Below, in pieces: positions 9,581-19,290 of a DNA stretch of 64,000 bases; the first letter of the stretch is position 1, and each line of letters starts with the position of its first letter. Position numbers and translations under genes: made by a program. This stretch comes from Mycobacterium sp. (GTDB lineage: Bacteria; Actinomycetota; Actinomycetes; Mycobacteriales; Mycobacteriaceae): the NCBI GenBank assembly GCA_025965895.1, contig JAOPWC010000096.1, forward strand, positions 1 to 64,000, read 5' to 3'. Under the pieces are notes generated by a model, which saw only the letters and a program-made list of their open reading frames with translations, was not told the origin of the DNA and ran no database searches.

Positions 9581-10087
9581 GTGAAAGCCGGACTTTTGCG
9601 CACGTGTAGGTCGTTGGCGCTGGCGGTGGTTGCCGCGGTGCTGTCGCTGGGCCTTATCACGTCACCGCTATCGCGCGCCGACGACCGTTTGAACTTCACC
9701 GGGAGCACCCTGGGCGGCGGGTCGTTCCCCGGGAGCAGCTTGCAGGGCAAACCCGCTGTGCTCTGGTTCTGGACACCGTGGTGCCCGTTCTGCAACATCG
9801 AGGCGCCAGGAGTGAGCCAGGTGTCCGCCGCCAATCCGAAGGTGTCGTTCGTGGGTATCGCCGGACGCTCGGACGTCGGGCAGATGCAGCAATTCGTGTC
9901 GAAGTACAACCTGAACTTCACGAACCTCAACGATTCGGACGGCTCGCTGTGGGCGCGTTTCGGTGTGCCGTGGCAACCGGCATACCTTTTCGTCCGTTCC
10001 GACGGCAGCTCAAGCTTCGTGAATAACCCGACTGCGGCGATGCCTGAACAGGAGTTGTCGGACCGGGTCAAGGCGCTGAACGCGTAG
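9581..10087 (+). CDS. mpt53: Secreted thioredoxin-fold protein, MPT53 type
   Basis: A 168-residue exported DsbE-like protein. An N-terminal signal peptide (basic start, then LALAVVAAVLSLGL, cleavage near SRADD) precedes a thioredoxin fold with active site WCPFC (C68, C71). The cis-proline loop appears as GVPWQPAYLF. In mycobacteria MPT53 is a secreted disulfide oxidoreductase. GTG 9581 is preferred to GTG 9572 because AAGGAGG lies at 9566-9572 with good spacing. The next gene, a CcdA-type membrane protein, starts 13 bp downstream and probably supplies or removes electrons. Confidence 0.92.
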   Translation: MKAGLLRTCRSLALAVVAAVLSLGLITSPLSRADDRLNFTGSTLGGGSFPGSSLQGKPAVLWFWTPWCPFCNIEAPGVSQVSAANPKVSFVGIAGRSDVGQMQQFVSKYNLNFTNLNDSDGSLWARFGVPWQPAYLFVRSDGSSSFVNNPTAAMPEQELSDRVKALNA

Positions 10088-10100
10088 GCGCCGGAACACA

Positions 10101-10988
10101 GTGAACCAAGACCTGGCGGGCTTGGCGTTGGGCGCTGGCCTGGTGGCGGCTCTCAATCCGTGCGGATTCGCGATGCTCCCAGCGTATTTGGCGCTGGTGG
10201 TGGGAGAAGGCACCGGCCGACCCCCTGCGGTCGGTCGTGCGCTGGCAGCCACCGCGGCGATGACCGTGGGGTTTTTGCTGGTATTCGGCGCGTTTGGGCT
10301 CCTGACCGTGGAGGTCGCGTCGAAGGTTCAGCGCTACCTGCCGTATCTCACCGTAGTGATCGGTGTTGTTCTTGTGGTCGTTGGCGTTTGGTTTCTCATC
10401 GGGCGGCAGCTCGCCGTGTTTGTGCCAAATCCCTTAGCGGACAGGGGGAGGTGGGTGCCGACGGCGAGGGTCGGTTCGATGCTCGGCTACGGGGTCAGCT
10501 ACGCGATCGCGTCGCTGTCGTGCACCGTCGGCCCCTTTTTGGCGGTCACCGGTGCGGGCGTTCGCAGCGGCCCGGTGCTCCAGACGGTATGGATCTACCT
10601 CGCCTATGCTGCGGGGTTCGCACTGGTGGTCGGTGCGCTGGCCGTCGCCGCGGCATTCGCCAGCTCGGCGCTGACCGACCGTATCCGCGCCATCGTGCCG
10701 TTCGTCAACCGGATCAGTGGCGGGTTGCTCGTCGTGGTCGGCGCGTACATCGGCTACTACGGCGTCTACGAGCTTCGGTTACTCGGCCGCAACAGCAACC
10801 CCGCCGATCCGGTCATCCTCGCCGCGGGCCGGGTGCAGGGCGCGCTCGCCGGTTGGGTGTATCGGCACGGCGCGTGGCCGTGGTTGGTGGTGCTGGTGCT
10901 GCTGATGCTCGGTGCCCTGGCGTGGATCTGGCGGGCCAGAGCCCGCCGAGCAAGCACCAAGTTGACATCCAAAGAAGAGCCGTGCTGA
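10101..10988 (+). CDS. CcdA/DsbD-type thiol-disulfide membrane protein
   Basis: A 295-residue membrane protein matching M. tuberculosis Rv2877c in type and position. It begins LGAGLVAALNPCGFAMLPAY, the CcdA N-terminal helix with its conserved NPCGF cysteine; the second conserved cysteine is in SLSCTVGPFLAV (about residue 150). Several further helices follow and the C-terminus is basic. The family moves reducing equivalents across the membrane to extracytoplasmic thioredoxins, here presumably the MPT53-type protein directly upstream. GTG 10101 is the start. Its TGA is the first three bases of the repeat array before the next gene. Confidence 0.9.
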   Translation: MNQDLAGLALGAGLVAALNPCGFAMLPAYLALVVGEGTGRPPAVGRALAATAAMTVGFLLVFGAFGLLTVEVASKVQRYLPYLTVVIGVVLVVVGVWFLIGRQLAVFVPNPLADRGRWVPTARVGSMLGYGVSYAIASLSCTVGPFLAVTGAGVRSGPVLQTVWIYLAYAAGFALVVGALAVAAAFASSALTDRIRAIVPFVNRISGGLLVVVGAYIGYYGVYELRLLGRNSNPADPVILAAGRVQGALAGWVYRHGAWPWLVVLVLLMLGALAWIWRARARRASTKLTSKEEPC

Positions 10989-11016
10989 TGTCATAATGAT
11001 GTCATGATGATGTCAT
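10986..11016. promoter_or_regulatory. Triple direct repeat, candidate RHH operator
   Basis: TGATGTCAT occurs three times at 10986, 10997 and 11008, exactly 11 bp apart (one helical turn). The array spans from the stop codon of the upstream gene into the ATG (11015) of the ribbon-helix-helix gene. Each unit is itself near-palindromic (TGA-TG-TCA). RHH repressors bind such tandem short repeats cooperatively, so autorepression is the likely purpose. Confidence 0.65.
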
Positions 11017-11494
11017 GGACTTGCAGCCGTATGTGGACAGGGTGCGGCACGAACTCAACGTCGCCGCCCAGCCGGGCGGGGACGACGCCGCGGCACTGGC
11101 CGACCGGCTGAGTGCACCGCTGGAGTCGGCGATCCGGCTGGTCGTGCTCGAGGCACTGTCGGCCGCGACCGAGGAGATAACGCGCGAGTTGGCGCCCGCG
11201 TCCGTGCAGGTCCGTCTCCGCGGTCGCGATCCGGAATTCGTCGTCAGCGCTCCGATTCAAGAAGCCGCCGACGAATTCGAGCCCGCCGCGCAGGAGCAGG
11301 CCACCGCCGACGACGACGGTGGCACGTGGCGAGTCACGCTGCGCTTGCCGGAAAGCCTTCGGCCGAAGGTGGAAGTGGCAGCCCGCAAAGAGGGCATGTC
11401 GGTGAACGGCTGGCTGGTTCGCGCAGCGGCCGCGCGCGTCGAGCCCACCCAACGGAGCAATACCCGCCACCGCATCACCGGCTGGGTCCGCTGA
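11015..11494 (+). CDS. HicB-like ribbon-helix-helix protein
   Basis: 159 residues. The C-terminal part is a ribbon-helix-helix domain: strand RVTLRLPESL, helix RPKVEVAARKEG, turn MSVNGW, helix LVRAAAARV (about residues 108-147). This domain is commonly labelled HicB/Arc-like. The N-terminal 100 residues form an acidic helical region of unknown role. No toxin gene is adjacent, so it is more likely a DNA-binding regulator than an antitoxin. The start ATG 11015 lies inside the third operator repeat. It is followed after 27 bp by the DUF4097 gene, which has its own GGAGG. Confidence 0.8.
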   Translation: MDLQPYVDRVRHELNVAAQPGGDDAAALADRLSAPLESAIRLVVLEALSAATEEITRELAPASVQVRLRGRDPEFVVSAPIQEAADEFEPAAQEQATADDDGGTWRVTLRLPESLRPKVEVAARKEGMSVNGWLVRAAAARVEPTQRSNTRHRITGWVR

Positions 11495-11521
11495 CAGCAC
11501 GAAGACACAAGGAGGAGAACA

Positions 11522-12274
11522 ATGCCCACCTTCGCCACGCCCGATCCGATCACCGCATGCATCGAGGCCAGTGCGGGCTCGATTCGAATCACCGCCAGCG
11601 ACCGCTCGGACACCGTCGTTGATGTACGGCCCCGCGACGAATCCCGCCCTGCAGACGTCCGATCCGCCGAAGGGGCCCGCGTCGAGTACGCCAACGGCAA
11701 GCTAGCCGTGTCACCGGCGAAATTCGGCTTTCTCGGATATCGCATGGGCGCGGTGGAGATCGTGATCGAACTGCCCTCGCGCTCCCGGGTTCAGGTCGCC
11801 GTGGCATCAGCGGACGCGCAAGCCGACGGCGAATTCGCCGACTTCCGCTTCGATTCCGCCAGCGGACGGCTCGACGTGCAGTCGATCAGCGGCACCGCGA
11901 AAATCGCGACCGCCTCCGGCGACGCGGCGATCGCCGACGTGAACGGGAACATGAAGTTCCAGGCCGCCAGCGGCTCGCTGTCGCTCGATCGGATGCGCGG
12001 CCACGTGAAGTCGCAAACCGCGTCAGGTTCCGTCAGCGTCGGCGCAGCTGTCAGAGGCGGCGTCGTCGCCCACACCAGCAGCGGCGACGTCGAGGTGGGC
12101 ATCCCGGAGGGAACAGCCGCCGAACTCGACATCATGACCGGGTCGGGGTCCGTCACCAACCGGCTGCAGCCCTCCGCCGGCCCCGAACAAGGCGATGACA
12201 CCGTGGTCGTAGAGGTGCTTAGCGGCTCCGGCGACGTCGACATCCACCGTGCGCTCAACGCGCCCGCCCGATAG
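11522..12274 (+). CDS. DUF4097 beta-strand-repeat protein
   Basis: 250 residues with no signal peptide or membrane helix. The central part has repeating short strands rich in Ser-Gly and Ala-Ser (SASGRLDVQSISGTAKIATA and SGDVEV), as in the DUF4097/adhesin-like beta-helix family. ATG 11522 is preceded by AAGGAGGA. The pairing with an RHH gene suggests a two-gene unit controlled by the upstream repeat array. The biochemical role of the family is unknown. Confidence 0.82.
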   Translation: MPTFATPDPITACIEASAGSIRITASDRSDTVVDVRPRDESRPADVRSAEGARVEYANGKLAVSPAKFGFLGYRMGAVEIVIELPSRSRVQVAVASADAQADGEFADFRFDSASGRLDVQSISGTAKIATASGDAAIADVNGNMKFQAASGSLSLDRMRGHVKSQTASGSVSVGAAVRGGVVAHTSSGDVEVGIPEGTAAELDIMTGSGSVTNRLQPSAGPEQGDDTVVVEVLSGSGDVDIHRALNAPAR

Positions 12275-12331
12275 ACACATCCGAACAGGCCGGCAACCGA
12301 AAAAGTTACCCGAGCGCGGCACAATGGACCG

Positions 12332-13495
12332 GTGACCACGGACCGCAGACGGGTGCTGATCCTCGGCAGCACCGGTTCCATCGGCACGCAGGCGCTGGAG
12401 GTCATCGCCGCCAACCCCGACCGCTTCGAGGTCGTGGGGCTGGCTGCGGGCGGCGCGAACGCGCCACTCCTCGCCCGGCAGCGTGACGCGAGCGGTGTGA
12501 GCAAGATCGCGATTGCCGATGCGGATGCGGCCGACACCATCGACGCCGTCACCTACCGCGGGCCGGACGCCGTCACCAGGCTGGTCCGGGACACTGAGGC
12601 CGACGTCGTCCTCAACGCGCTGGTAGGCGCGCTGGGACTTGAACCGACGCTGGCCGCGCTGAAGAGCGGCGCCCGGTTGGCGCTTGCGAACAAGGAGTCG
12701 CTGGTGGCAGGTGGCCCGCTGGTCCTCAAGGCGGCCGCGCCCGGGCAGATCGTGCCGGTCGACTCCGAACACTCCGCGCTCGCGCAGTGTCTGCGGGCAG
12801 GCCAGCGGAAAGAGGTCGCCAAGCTGGTGCTCACCGCCTCCGGAGGCCCGTTCCGCGGCTGGTCGGCAGGCGATCTGGAGCACGTCACACCCGAGCAGGC
12901 CGGCGCGCATCCCACCTGGAACATGGGCCCGATGAACACGCTGAACTCGGCGTCGCTGGTCAACAAGGGACTCGAGCTGATTGAGACACACCTGTTGTTC
13001 GGCGTGCCGTACGAGCAGATAGACGTCGTGGTGCACCCGCAGTCGATCGTGCACTCGATGGTCACGTTCCACGACGGCTCCACGATCGCGCAGGCCAGCC
13101 CGCCCGACATGAAGCTGCCGATCGCACTGGCGCTCGGCTGGCCCGACCGGGTGCCGGCAGCCGGCGCAGCCTGCGACTTCTCCGCGGCCGCACACTGGGA
13201 ATTCGAGCCACTCGACACCGACGTCTTCCCCGCGGTCGACCTCGCCCGCCAGGCCGGTAAGGCGGGTGGCTGCATGGCCGCGGTCTACAACGCCGCCAAC
13301 GAGGAGGCCGCCGCCGCGTTCCTGGCGGGCCGGATCCCGTTCCCGGGCATCGTCCGCACCATCGCCGACGTGCTGGCCGACGCCGACCAGTGGGCCGCCG
13401 AACCCGCTACCGTGGAGGATGTACTCGACGCGCAGCGCTGGGCCCGCGAGAGGGCCGGCAGCGCCGTCACACAGGAGGTCGTCAAAACCACATGA
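12332..13495 (+). CDS. dxr: 1-deoxy-D-xylulose 5-phosphate reductoisomerase
   Basis: Second enzyme of the MEP isoprenoid pathway; converts DXP to MEP with NADPH and is the fosmidomycin target. 387 residues from GTG 12332. The NADPH-binding [12 protein letters not shown] is at the N-terminus; [24 protein letters not shown] and the [19 protein letters not shown] segment carry the metal- and substrate-binding residues. The stop overlaps the next start (ATGA), linking it to rip; ispG of the same pathway follows. Confidence 0.97.
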   Translation: MTTDRRRVLILGSTGSIGTQALEVIAANPDRFEVVGLAAGGANAPLLARQRDASGVSKIAIADADAADTIDAVTYRGPDAVTRLVRDTEADVVLNALVGALGLEPTLAALKSGARLALANKESLVAGGPLVLKAAAPGQIVPVDSEHSALAQCLRAGQRKEVAKLVLTASGGPFRGWSAGDLEHVTPEQAGAHPTWNMGPMNTLNSASLVNKGLELIETHLLFGVPYEQIDVVVHPQSIVHSMVTFHDGSTIAQASPPDMKLPIALALGWPDRVPAAGAACDFSAAAHWEFEPLDTDVFPAVDLARQAGKAGGCMAAVYNAANEEAAAAFLAGRIPFPGIVRTIADVLADADQWAAEPATVEDVLDAQRWARERAGSAVTQEVVKTT

Positions 13496-14706
13496 TGTTC
13501 GTGATCGGCATTGTGCTGTTCGCGCTCGCCATCCTGGTCTCCGTCGCGTTGCACGAGTGCGGCCACATGTGGGCGGCGCGCACGACGGGGATGAAGGTGC
13601 GGCGCTACTTCGTCGGCTTCGGGCCGACGCTGTGGTCAACGCGTCGCGGCGAGACCGAGTACGGGGTCAAGGCCATCCCGTTGGGCGGCTTCTGCGACAT
13701 CGCAGGGATGACGTCGGTCGAGGAGCTGGCGCCCGACGAGGTCGACCGCGCGATGTACAAGCAGAAGGCCTGGAAGCGCGCCGCCGTGCTGCTCGCCGGT
13801 CCCGGCATGAATTTCGTGATCGGCCTGGTGCTGATCTACCTCGTGGCCGTGGTCTGGGGATTGCCGAACCTGCACGCCCCAACCACCGCTGTCGTCGGTC
13901 AAACAGCCTGTGTCGCACCGGAAGTCACGAAGGGGAAGCTGGGCCCGTGCACCGGCGCCGGGCCCGCGGCCGCTGCGGGCATCCGCCCCGGCGACGTGAT
14001 CACCAAGGTGGGCAACACCGACGTGCACACGTTCGACCAGCTCGTCACCGCGGTGCAGAAACTCACCGGGCCCACCCCGGTCGTCGTGCAGCGCGACGGC
14101 CGCAACATCGCGACGGTGGTGGACGTCACACAGACCCAGCGGTGGACCGCGGGTAAGGACGGCGCCGCCCCAGGCCCTTCCACGGTCGGCGCGATCGGCA
14201 TCAGCGCCGCGCAGTACGGCCCGGCGCAGTACAACCCGATCACCGCGGTGCCCGCGACGTTCACGTTCAGCGGCGACCTCGCCGTCGAGCTGGGCAAGTC
14301 GCTGGCCGCGATCCCGAGCAAGGTCGGCGACCTGGTGCACGCGATCGGGGGCGGCCAGCGCGACCCGAATACGCCGATCAGCGTGGTCGGCGCGTCGATC
14401 ATCGGCGGGGACACCGTCAACCACGGGTTGTGGGTCGCGTTCTGGTTCTTCCTGGCGCAGCTGAACTTCGTGCTCGGCGCGGTCAACCTGATCCCGCTGC
14501 TGCCTTTCGACGGTGGCCACATCGCGATCGCGCTGTTCGAGAAGATCCGCAACATGATCCGCTCGGTGCGCGGCATGGCCGCTGCGGCGCCCGTCAACTA
14601 CCTCAAGCTCATGCCCGCGACATACGTAGTGTTGGTTGTGGTGGTTGGCTACATGCTGTTGACCGTGACCGCCGACCTGGTCAACCCGATCAGGCTCTTC
14701 CAGTAG
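13492..14706 (+). CDS. rip: Site-2 intramembrane metalloprotease Rip1 type
   Basis: A 404-residue multi-pass zinc protease that cleaves anti-sigma factors and PBP3 within the membrane in mycobacteria. The metal site HECGH is H21-E22-H25 in the first helix. A periplasmic PDZ domain (about 125-215, with [16 protein letters not shown]) follows, and the third zinc ligand region [12 protein letters not shown] is near residue 340. The start ATG 13492 overlaps the dxr stop; ATG 13495 is also possible. The dxr-rip-ispG order is the conserved mycobacterial one. Confidence 0.96.
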   Translation: MMFVIGIVLFALAILVSVALHECGHMWAARTTGMKVRRYFVGFGPTLWSTRRGETEYGVKAIPLGGFCDIAGMTSVEELAPDEVDRAMYKQKAWKRAAVLLAGPGMNFVIGLVLIYLVAVVWGLPNLHAPTTAVVGQTACVAPEVTKGKLGPCTGAGPAAAAGIRPGDVITKVGNTDVHTFDQLVTAVQKLTGPTPVVVQRDGRNIATVVDVTQTQRWTAGKDGAAPGPSTVGAIGISAAQYGPAQYNPITAVPATFTFSGDLAVELGKSLAAIPSKVGDLVHAIGGGQRDPNTPISVVGASIIGGDTVNHGLWVAFWFFLAQLNFVLGAVNLIPLLPFDGGHIAIALFEKIRNMIRSVRGMAAAAPVNYLKLMPATYVVLVVVVGYMLLTVTADLVNPIRLFQ

Positions 14707-14716
14707 GAGATATCAG

Positions 14717-15883
14717 ATGACCGTCGGCTTGGGCATGCCTGCACCGCCTGTTCCGACGCTCGCCCCGCGGCGGAAGACCCGCCGGCTGATGGTCGGCGAC
14801 GTCGGCATCGGAAGCGACTATCCGATCGCCGTGCAGTCGATGACCACCACCAAGACCCACGACGTCAACACGACGCTGCAGCAGATCGCCGAGCTGACGG
14901 CGACCGGGTGCGACATTGTGCGGGTGGCGTGTCCTCGTCAGGAGGACGCCGACGCACTGGCCGAGATCGCCCGGCACAGCCAGATCCCGGTGATCGCAGA
15001 CATCCACTTCCAGCCGAAGTACATCTTCGCGGCGATCGACGCCGGATGCGCGGCCGTGCGCGTGAACCCCGGCAACATCAAGGAGTTCGACGGCCGGGTC
15101 AAGGAGGTGGCCAGGGCAGCCGGCGACGCGGGCATCCCGATCCGCATCGGTGTCAACGCCGGCTCGCTGGACAAGCGGTTCATGGCCAAGTACGGCAAGG
15201 CGACTCCCGAGGCGCTGGTCGAATCCGCGCTGTGGGAAGCGTCGCTGTTCGAGGAGCACGGGTTCGGCAACATCAAGATCAGCGTCAAGCACCACGATCC
15301 GGTGATCATGGTTGCCGCCTACGAGCAGCTCGCGGCCCAGTGCGACTACCCGCTGCACCTCGGCGTCACCGAGGCGGGGCCGGCTTTCCAGGGCACGATC
15401 AAATCCGCGGTCGCGTTCGGCGCGCTGCTCTCGCGCGGCATCGGTGACACCATCCGGGTTTCGCTGTCGGCGCCCCCCATCGAAGAGGTCAAGGTGGGCA
15501 CCCAGATCCTCGAGTCGCTGAATCTGCGGCCGCGGTCGCTGGAAATCGTGTCGTGCCCGTCGTGCGGGCGCGCCCAGGTCGACGTGTACACACTGGCCAA
15601 CGAAGTCACCGCCGGGCTCGACGGTCTCGACGTGCCGCTGCGCGTGGCCGTGATGGGCTGCGTGGTCAACGGGCCGGGTGAGGCGCGCGAGGCTGACCTC
15701 GGCGTCGCGTCCGGAAACGGCAAGGGCCAGATCTTCGTTCGCGGCGAGGTCATCAAGACCGTGCCCGAGTCGCAGATAGTCGAGACGTTGATCGAGGAAG
15801 CGATGCGGATCGCCGGCGAAAGAGGCACAGAGCCGGGTCCGGAAGCGTCTGCCAGCGGTTCGCCGGTGGTGACCGTAAGCTGA
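14717..15883 (+). CDS. ispG: 4-hydroxy-3-methylbut-2-enyl diphosphate synthase
   Basis: Iron-sulfur enzyme of the MEP pathway, converting MEcPP to HMBPP. 388 residues. The [4Fe-4S] ligands are the SCPSCGR pair near residue 277 and the later cysteine in [12 protein letters not shown]. The N-terminal TIM-barrel contains [17 protein letters not shown] sequence and RVNPGNI. ATG 14717 has GGAGA upstream, 10 bp after the rip stop. It completes the dxr-rip-ispG cluster. Confidence 0.97.
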   Translation: MTVGLGMPAPPVPTLAPRRKTRRLMVGDVGIGSDYPIAVQSMTTTKTHDVNTTLQQIAELTATGCDIVRVACPRQEDADALAEIARHSQIPVIADIHFQPKYIFAAIDAGCAAVRVNPGNIKEFDGRVKEVARAAGDAGIPIRIGVNAGSLDKRFMAKYGKATPEALVESALWEASLFEEHGFGNIKISVKHHDPVIMVAAYEQLAAQCDYPLHLGVTEAGPAFQGTIKSAVAFGALLSRGIGDTIRVSLSAPPIEEVKVGTQILESLNLRPRSLEIVSCPSCGRAQVDVYTLANEVTAGLDGLDVPLRVAVMGCVVNGPGEAREADLGVASGNGKGQIFVRGEVIKTVPESQIVETLIEEAMRIAGERGTEPGPEASASGSPVVTVS

Positions 15884-15928
15884 TGAGGTAACGCGCCAGC
15901 GGCTCTCACCACCGCAGAAAGAGCTCTC

Positions 15929-16783
15929 ATGTCGGCTCCGCCCATCTTTCGCCTGGTCGACGAGCGGCGGGTCACGACGGCCCGCGACGCCGGCGCGGTG
16001 AGACGGGTTCTCGACGCCGACCCCGTCGGCTCCTGCATGGTGGCCGCCCGCGTCGCTGACCACGGCATCGAACCCACCGCGATCGGCGGCGAGTTGTGGA
16101 CCCGGCGAGGCCCCGAGGAATCCCTGTGCTACGCGGGCGCGAACCTGATTCCGCTGCGAGGCGCGCTGCAGGACCTGCACGCGTTCGCTGACAAAGCGAT
16201 GGGCTCGGCGCGGCGATGCTCGTCACTTGTCGGGCGCGCCGAATTGGTGCTGCCGATGTGGCGGCGACTCGAGCACACCTGGGGTCCGGCCCGCGATGTG
16301 CGTGAGCGCCAGCCGCTGATGGCGCTGGCGTCGGTGCCGTCGTGCCGGGTGGACGCCAGTGTGCGGCGTGTCCGGATCGACCAGCTGGACGCCTACCTGG
16401 TCGCCGCCATCGACATGTTCATCGGCGAGGTCGGCGTCGACCCGCGTCTCGGCGACGGTGGCCGCGGGTATCGGCGCAGGGTGGCGGGGCTGATCGCCGC
16501 AGGGCGGGCATGGGCGCGCTTCGAGCACGGCGACGTCATCTTCAAGGCCGAGGTCGGGTCACAGTCGCCGGCGGTCGGGCAGATCCAGGGGGTCTGGGTG
16601 CATCCCGAACATCGCGGCCGCGGACTCGGTACTGCCGGAACAGCCGCCCTGGCGGCGGCCGTCGTCGGCAGCGGGCGCATAGCGAGCCTGTACGTCAACA
16701 ACTTCAACACGGTGGCGCGAGCGGCGTACGGCCGCGTCGGCTTCGCTCAGGTGGGCACTTTCGCGACGGTGTTGCTGGACTGA
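15929..16783 (+). CDS. GNAT acetyltransferase, Rv2867c type
   Basis: 284 residues. The C-terminal half is a GNAT domain with the acetyl-CoA loop VHPEHRGRGLGTAGTAALAA and YVNNFNTVARAAYGRVGF. The N-terminal part (about 1-140) is a mycobacterial DUF4081-type domain also found in this family. ATG 15929 follows ispG by 45 bp, as in M. tuberculosis. The substrate is not known. Confidence 0.88.
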   Translation: MSAPPIFRLVDERRVTTARDAGAVRRVLDADPVGSCMVAARVADHGIEPTAIGGELWTRRGPEESLCYAGANLIPLRGALQDLHAFADKAMGSARRCSSLVGRAELVLPMWRRLEHTWGPARDVRERQPLMALASVPSCRVDASVRRVRIDQLDAYLVAAIDMFIGEVGVDPRLGDGGRGYRRRVAGLIAAGRAWARFEHGDVIFKAEVGSQSPAVGQIQGVWVHPEHRGRGLGTAGTAALAAAVVGSGRIASLYVNNFNTVARAAYGRVGFAQVGTFATVLLD

Positions 16784-16787
16784 ACCG

Positions 16788-17200
16788 TCATCGCCGGGCG
16801 GAATCCCGGGCCTGCGAGAGCAATTCGTCGACCGACCACTGATCGTCGGCGCGCTTGCCGTACCTGGCCGCGACGATCGCTCCGCGGGAGTCGACGAGGA
16901 AGTCTGCCGGAAGCCCGAGATGGCCACCGTCTTGTCTGGCCGCGGGGGCGCGGAACCGGCCGAGCAGCGTCAGCGCGGCTCCACGGACGACCGCACCCCG
17001 GGCCCGGGATCCGGCGATGCGCGCGCGCCCGCTTCCACACCGAATTCGCGGTAGTAGCGCTTGTCGGGGTCGGCAATCGTGGCGAACCGCAGGTCGGCGG
17101 TGTGCCGGCGCAATTCGTCAGCCGCCGAGTGAAAAACCATGACTTCGCGGATCCCGGCCGCGGTGATCTCGTCGTGCCGGCGCTTGCTCCTCCCGCGGTA
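16788..17200 (-). pseudogene. Broken AhpC/TSA-type redoxin gene
   Basis: Two frames on the minus strand together read as one redoxin. The first gives RRHDEITAAGIREVMVFHSA, then DLRFATIADPDKRYYREFGVE; the second, after a frameshift near 17000, gives ALTLLGRFRAP, GLPADFLVDSRGAIVAARYG and DDQWSVDELL, ending at TGA 16788-16790. The N-terminal third with the redox cysteine is missing or unrecognisable. The piece between GNAT and the PBP gene is therefore a decayed peroxiredoxin-like gene, unless the frameshift is an assembly error. Confidence 0.6.
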
Positions 17201-17265
17201 CGTAACGCTTCGGTCTCGGTGCGCCTCCGACGAATTCGGGGTCGTCCTTCTTAACATCAGCCCCA

Positions 17266-19089
17266 ATGGCAACTTCAATCACACCAGTATCACGGACGAT
17301 GTGCCTGCTGACCGCGGCAACGGTTGTCGGGGCCATCGCCACGGTCAGCGCTTGCACACCGCGTCCCGACGGACCTGCGCCGGCCGCTCAGAAGTTCTTC
17401 GCCGCACTGTCCACCGGTGACACGACCGGCGCGGCGGGGTCGACCGACCGCCCCGACGATGTGCGTGCCGCGCTGAACGCCGCGTGGGCCGGCCTGCAGG
17501 CGACCCACCTGGACGTCCAGGTGCTCGGCTCGAGCTTCGACCAGGACACGGGCAGCGTCGACTACCGCTATACCTGGCACCTGCCGAAGAACCGGGCCTG
17601 GTCCTACGACGGACGACTGAGCATGATCCGCGAGGAGGGCCGCTGGGAGGTGCGCTGGACCCCCGCCGGCCTGCACCCGAGGCTGGGGGAGCATCAGACG
17701 TTCGCGCTGCGCGCCGACCCGCCGCGGCGGGCCTCGGTCAACGAACTCGGCGGCACGGACGTGCTGGCGCCCGGCAATGTGTACCACTACCAGCTCGACG
17801 CGGCGCGGGCCGGAACCCAGTTGATGCCGACCGCGAAGGCCGTAGCGGACGCGCTGCGACCGTTCGACGACACCATGGACCCGCAGCGGCTGGCAGAGCA
17901 GGCCAGTGCGTCGACGGAACCGCTGGACCTGATCACGTTGCGATCCGACGACAACGACCGCGTCCAGCCCGCCATCGGTCAATTGCCGGGGGTCGTGGTC
18001 AGCCCGCAGGCCGATTTGCTGCCCACCGACGACCACTTCGCGCCCGCGATCGTCGGTGAGGTCAAGAAGGCGGTCATCGACGAACTCGACGGCGACGCGG
18101 GCTGGCGGGTGGTCAGCGTGAACCAGAACGGCGTCGACGTCGAGATCCTCAACGAGGTGCAAGGTGCGCCCGCGCCGTCGGTGTCGATCAGCCTGGACCG
18201 CGCCGTTCAGAACGCGGCGCAGCACGCGGTCGACTCGGTCGGCCGGAAAGCGATGATGGTCACGATCAAGCCGTCCACCGGCGAGATCCTCGCCGTCGCG
18301 CAGAACGCGGCGGCCGACGCCGACGGCCCGGTGGCCACAACGGGCCTGTACCCGCCGGGGTCGACGTTCAAGATCATCACCGCCGGAGCGGCGATCCAAC
18401 GGGACCTGGCCACTCCCAACACGCTGCTGGGCTGCCCCGGCCACATCGACATCGGCCAGCGGTCGATTCCGAATTACGGCGGCTTCGACCTCGGCACGGT
18501 GCCGATGTCGAAGGCGTTCGCCAATTCGTGCAACACCACGTTCGCCGAGCTGGCCAGCCGGATGCCGCCCACCGGATTGACGGTCGCCGCCGCCCAGTAC
18601 GGCATCGGCCCGGACTATGAGGTTGCCGGGATCCCGACCGTGTCGGGTTCGGTGCCGCCGACGGTCAACCTCGCCGAGCGCACCGAGGACGGCTTCGGCC
18701 AGGGCAAGGTGCTGGTGAGCCCGTTCGGGATGGCGCTGGCAGCCGCCACCGTCGCGGCCGGCAAAACGCCTGTGCCGCAACTCATCGAGGGACGACCGAC
18801 CGGGATCACCGGCGATCGCACACCGATCTCCCCGCAGATGCTGGACGGCCTGCGGCCGATGATGCGGCTGGTGGTCACCAACGGCACGGCCAAAGACATC
18901 GACGGGACCGGCGACATTCACGGCAAGACCGGGGAAGCCGAGTTCCCGGGCGGATCACACTCCTGGTTCGCGGGTTACCGCGGGGACATGGCGTTTGCGG
19001 CGCTCATCATCGGTGGTGGCAGTTCGGAATACGCGGTGCGCATGACCAAGCAGATGTTCGATGAGCTGCCCGACGATTATCTCGCTTGA
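17266..19089 (+). CDS. Penicillin-binding lipoprotein (D,D-transpeptidase)
   Basis: 607 residues; type and position match M. tuberculosis Rv2864c. A lipoprotein signal ends at C30 (ATVSAC). An NTF2-like MecA_N domain (about 35-150) precedes a dimerisation region and the transpeptidase domain. Active-site motifs are S366 in STFK, SCN at 421-423 and KTG starting at K554. It cross-links peptidoglycan outside the membrane and is a beta-lactam target. ATG 17266 has no strong ribosome site; the frame upstream overlaps the decayed redoxin gene. Confidence 0.94.
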   Translation: MATSITPVSRTMCLLTAATVVGAIATVSACTPRPDGPAPAAQKFFAALSTGDTTGAAGSTDRPDDVRAALNAAWAGLQATHLDVQVLGSSFDQDTGSVDYRYTWHLPKNRAWSYDGRLSMIREEGRWEVRWTPAGLHPRLGEHQTFALRADPPRRASVNELGGTDVLAPGNVYHYQLDAARAGTQLMPTAKAVADALRPFDDTMDPQRLAEQASASTEPLDLITLRSDDNDRVQPAIGQLPGVVVSPQADLLPTDDHFAPAIVGEVKKAVIDELDGDAGWRVVSVNQNGVDVEILNEVQGAPAPSVSISLDRAVQNAAQHAVDSVGRKAMMVTIKPSTGEILAVAQNAAADADGPVATTGLYPPGSTFKIITAGAAIQRDLATPNTLLGCPGHIDIGQRSIPNYGGFDLGTVPMSKAFANSCNTTFAELASRMPPTGLTVAAAQYGIGPDYEVAGIPTVSGSVPPTVNLAERTEDGFGQGKVLVSPFGMALAAATVAAGKTPVPQLIEGRPTGITGDRTPISPQMLDGLRPMMRLVVTNGTAKDIDGTGDIHGKTGEAEFPGGSHSWFAGYRGDMAFAALIIGGGSSEYAVRMTKQMFDELPDDYLA

Positions 19090-19290
19090 CCCGTTGCGAG
19101 CGTCACGTTCAGCGGGTACAGCACCGCAACCGAGCCGAGAGCAACGCAGATGGTGGCGGCCAACCACTTCCGCGAAGTGCTTCACGGTTCTGGCCGGTGC
19201 CTCCCGCTGAGCCAGACAGGTAACTTAATTTGGAGGGTGCGGTATTCGGGCGGCGGCCCTGGTGCCCCACGCCGACCCGGGAAGGAAACG

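Noticed and set aside
11015..12274. Toxin-antitoxin module from the HicB-like gene
   Set aside because: The neighbour is a 250-residue DUF4097 protein, not a HicA or other small toxin, so only a regulatory role is supported.
12023..13639. 538-codon minus-strand frame over dxr
   Set aside because: dxr on the plus strand is unmistakable; the minus frame has no family signature.
17290..18921. 543-codon minus-strand frame over the PBP gene
   Set aside because: PBP active-site motifs are all present on the plus strand; the opposite frame is a composition shadow.
19090..19260. Minus-strand hydrophobic peptide (WLAATICVALGSVAVLYPLN)
   Set aside because: It looks like one membrane helix, but an in-frame stop sits just upstream and only an internal TTG could start it; too short to call beyond a possible remnant.
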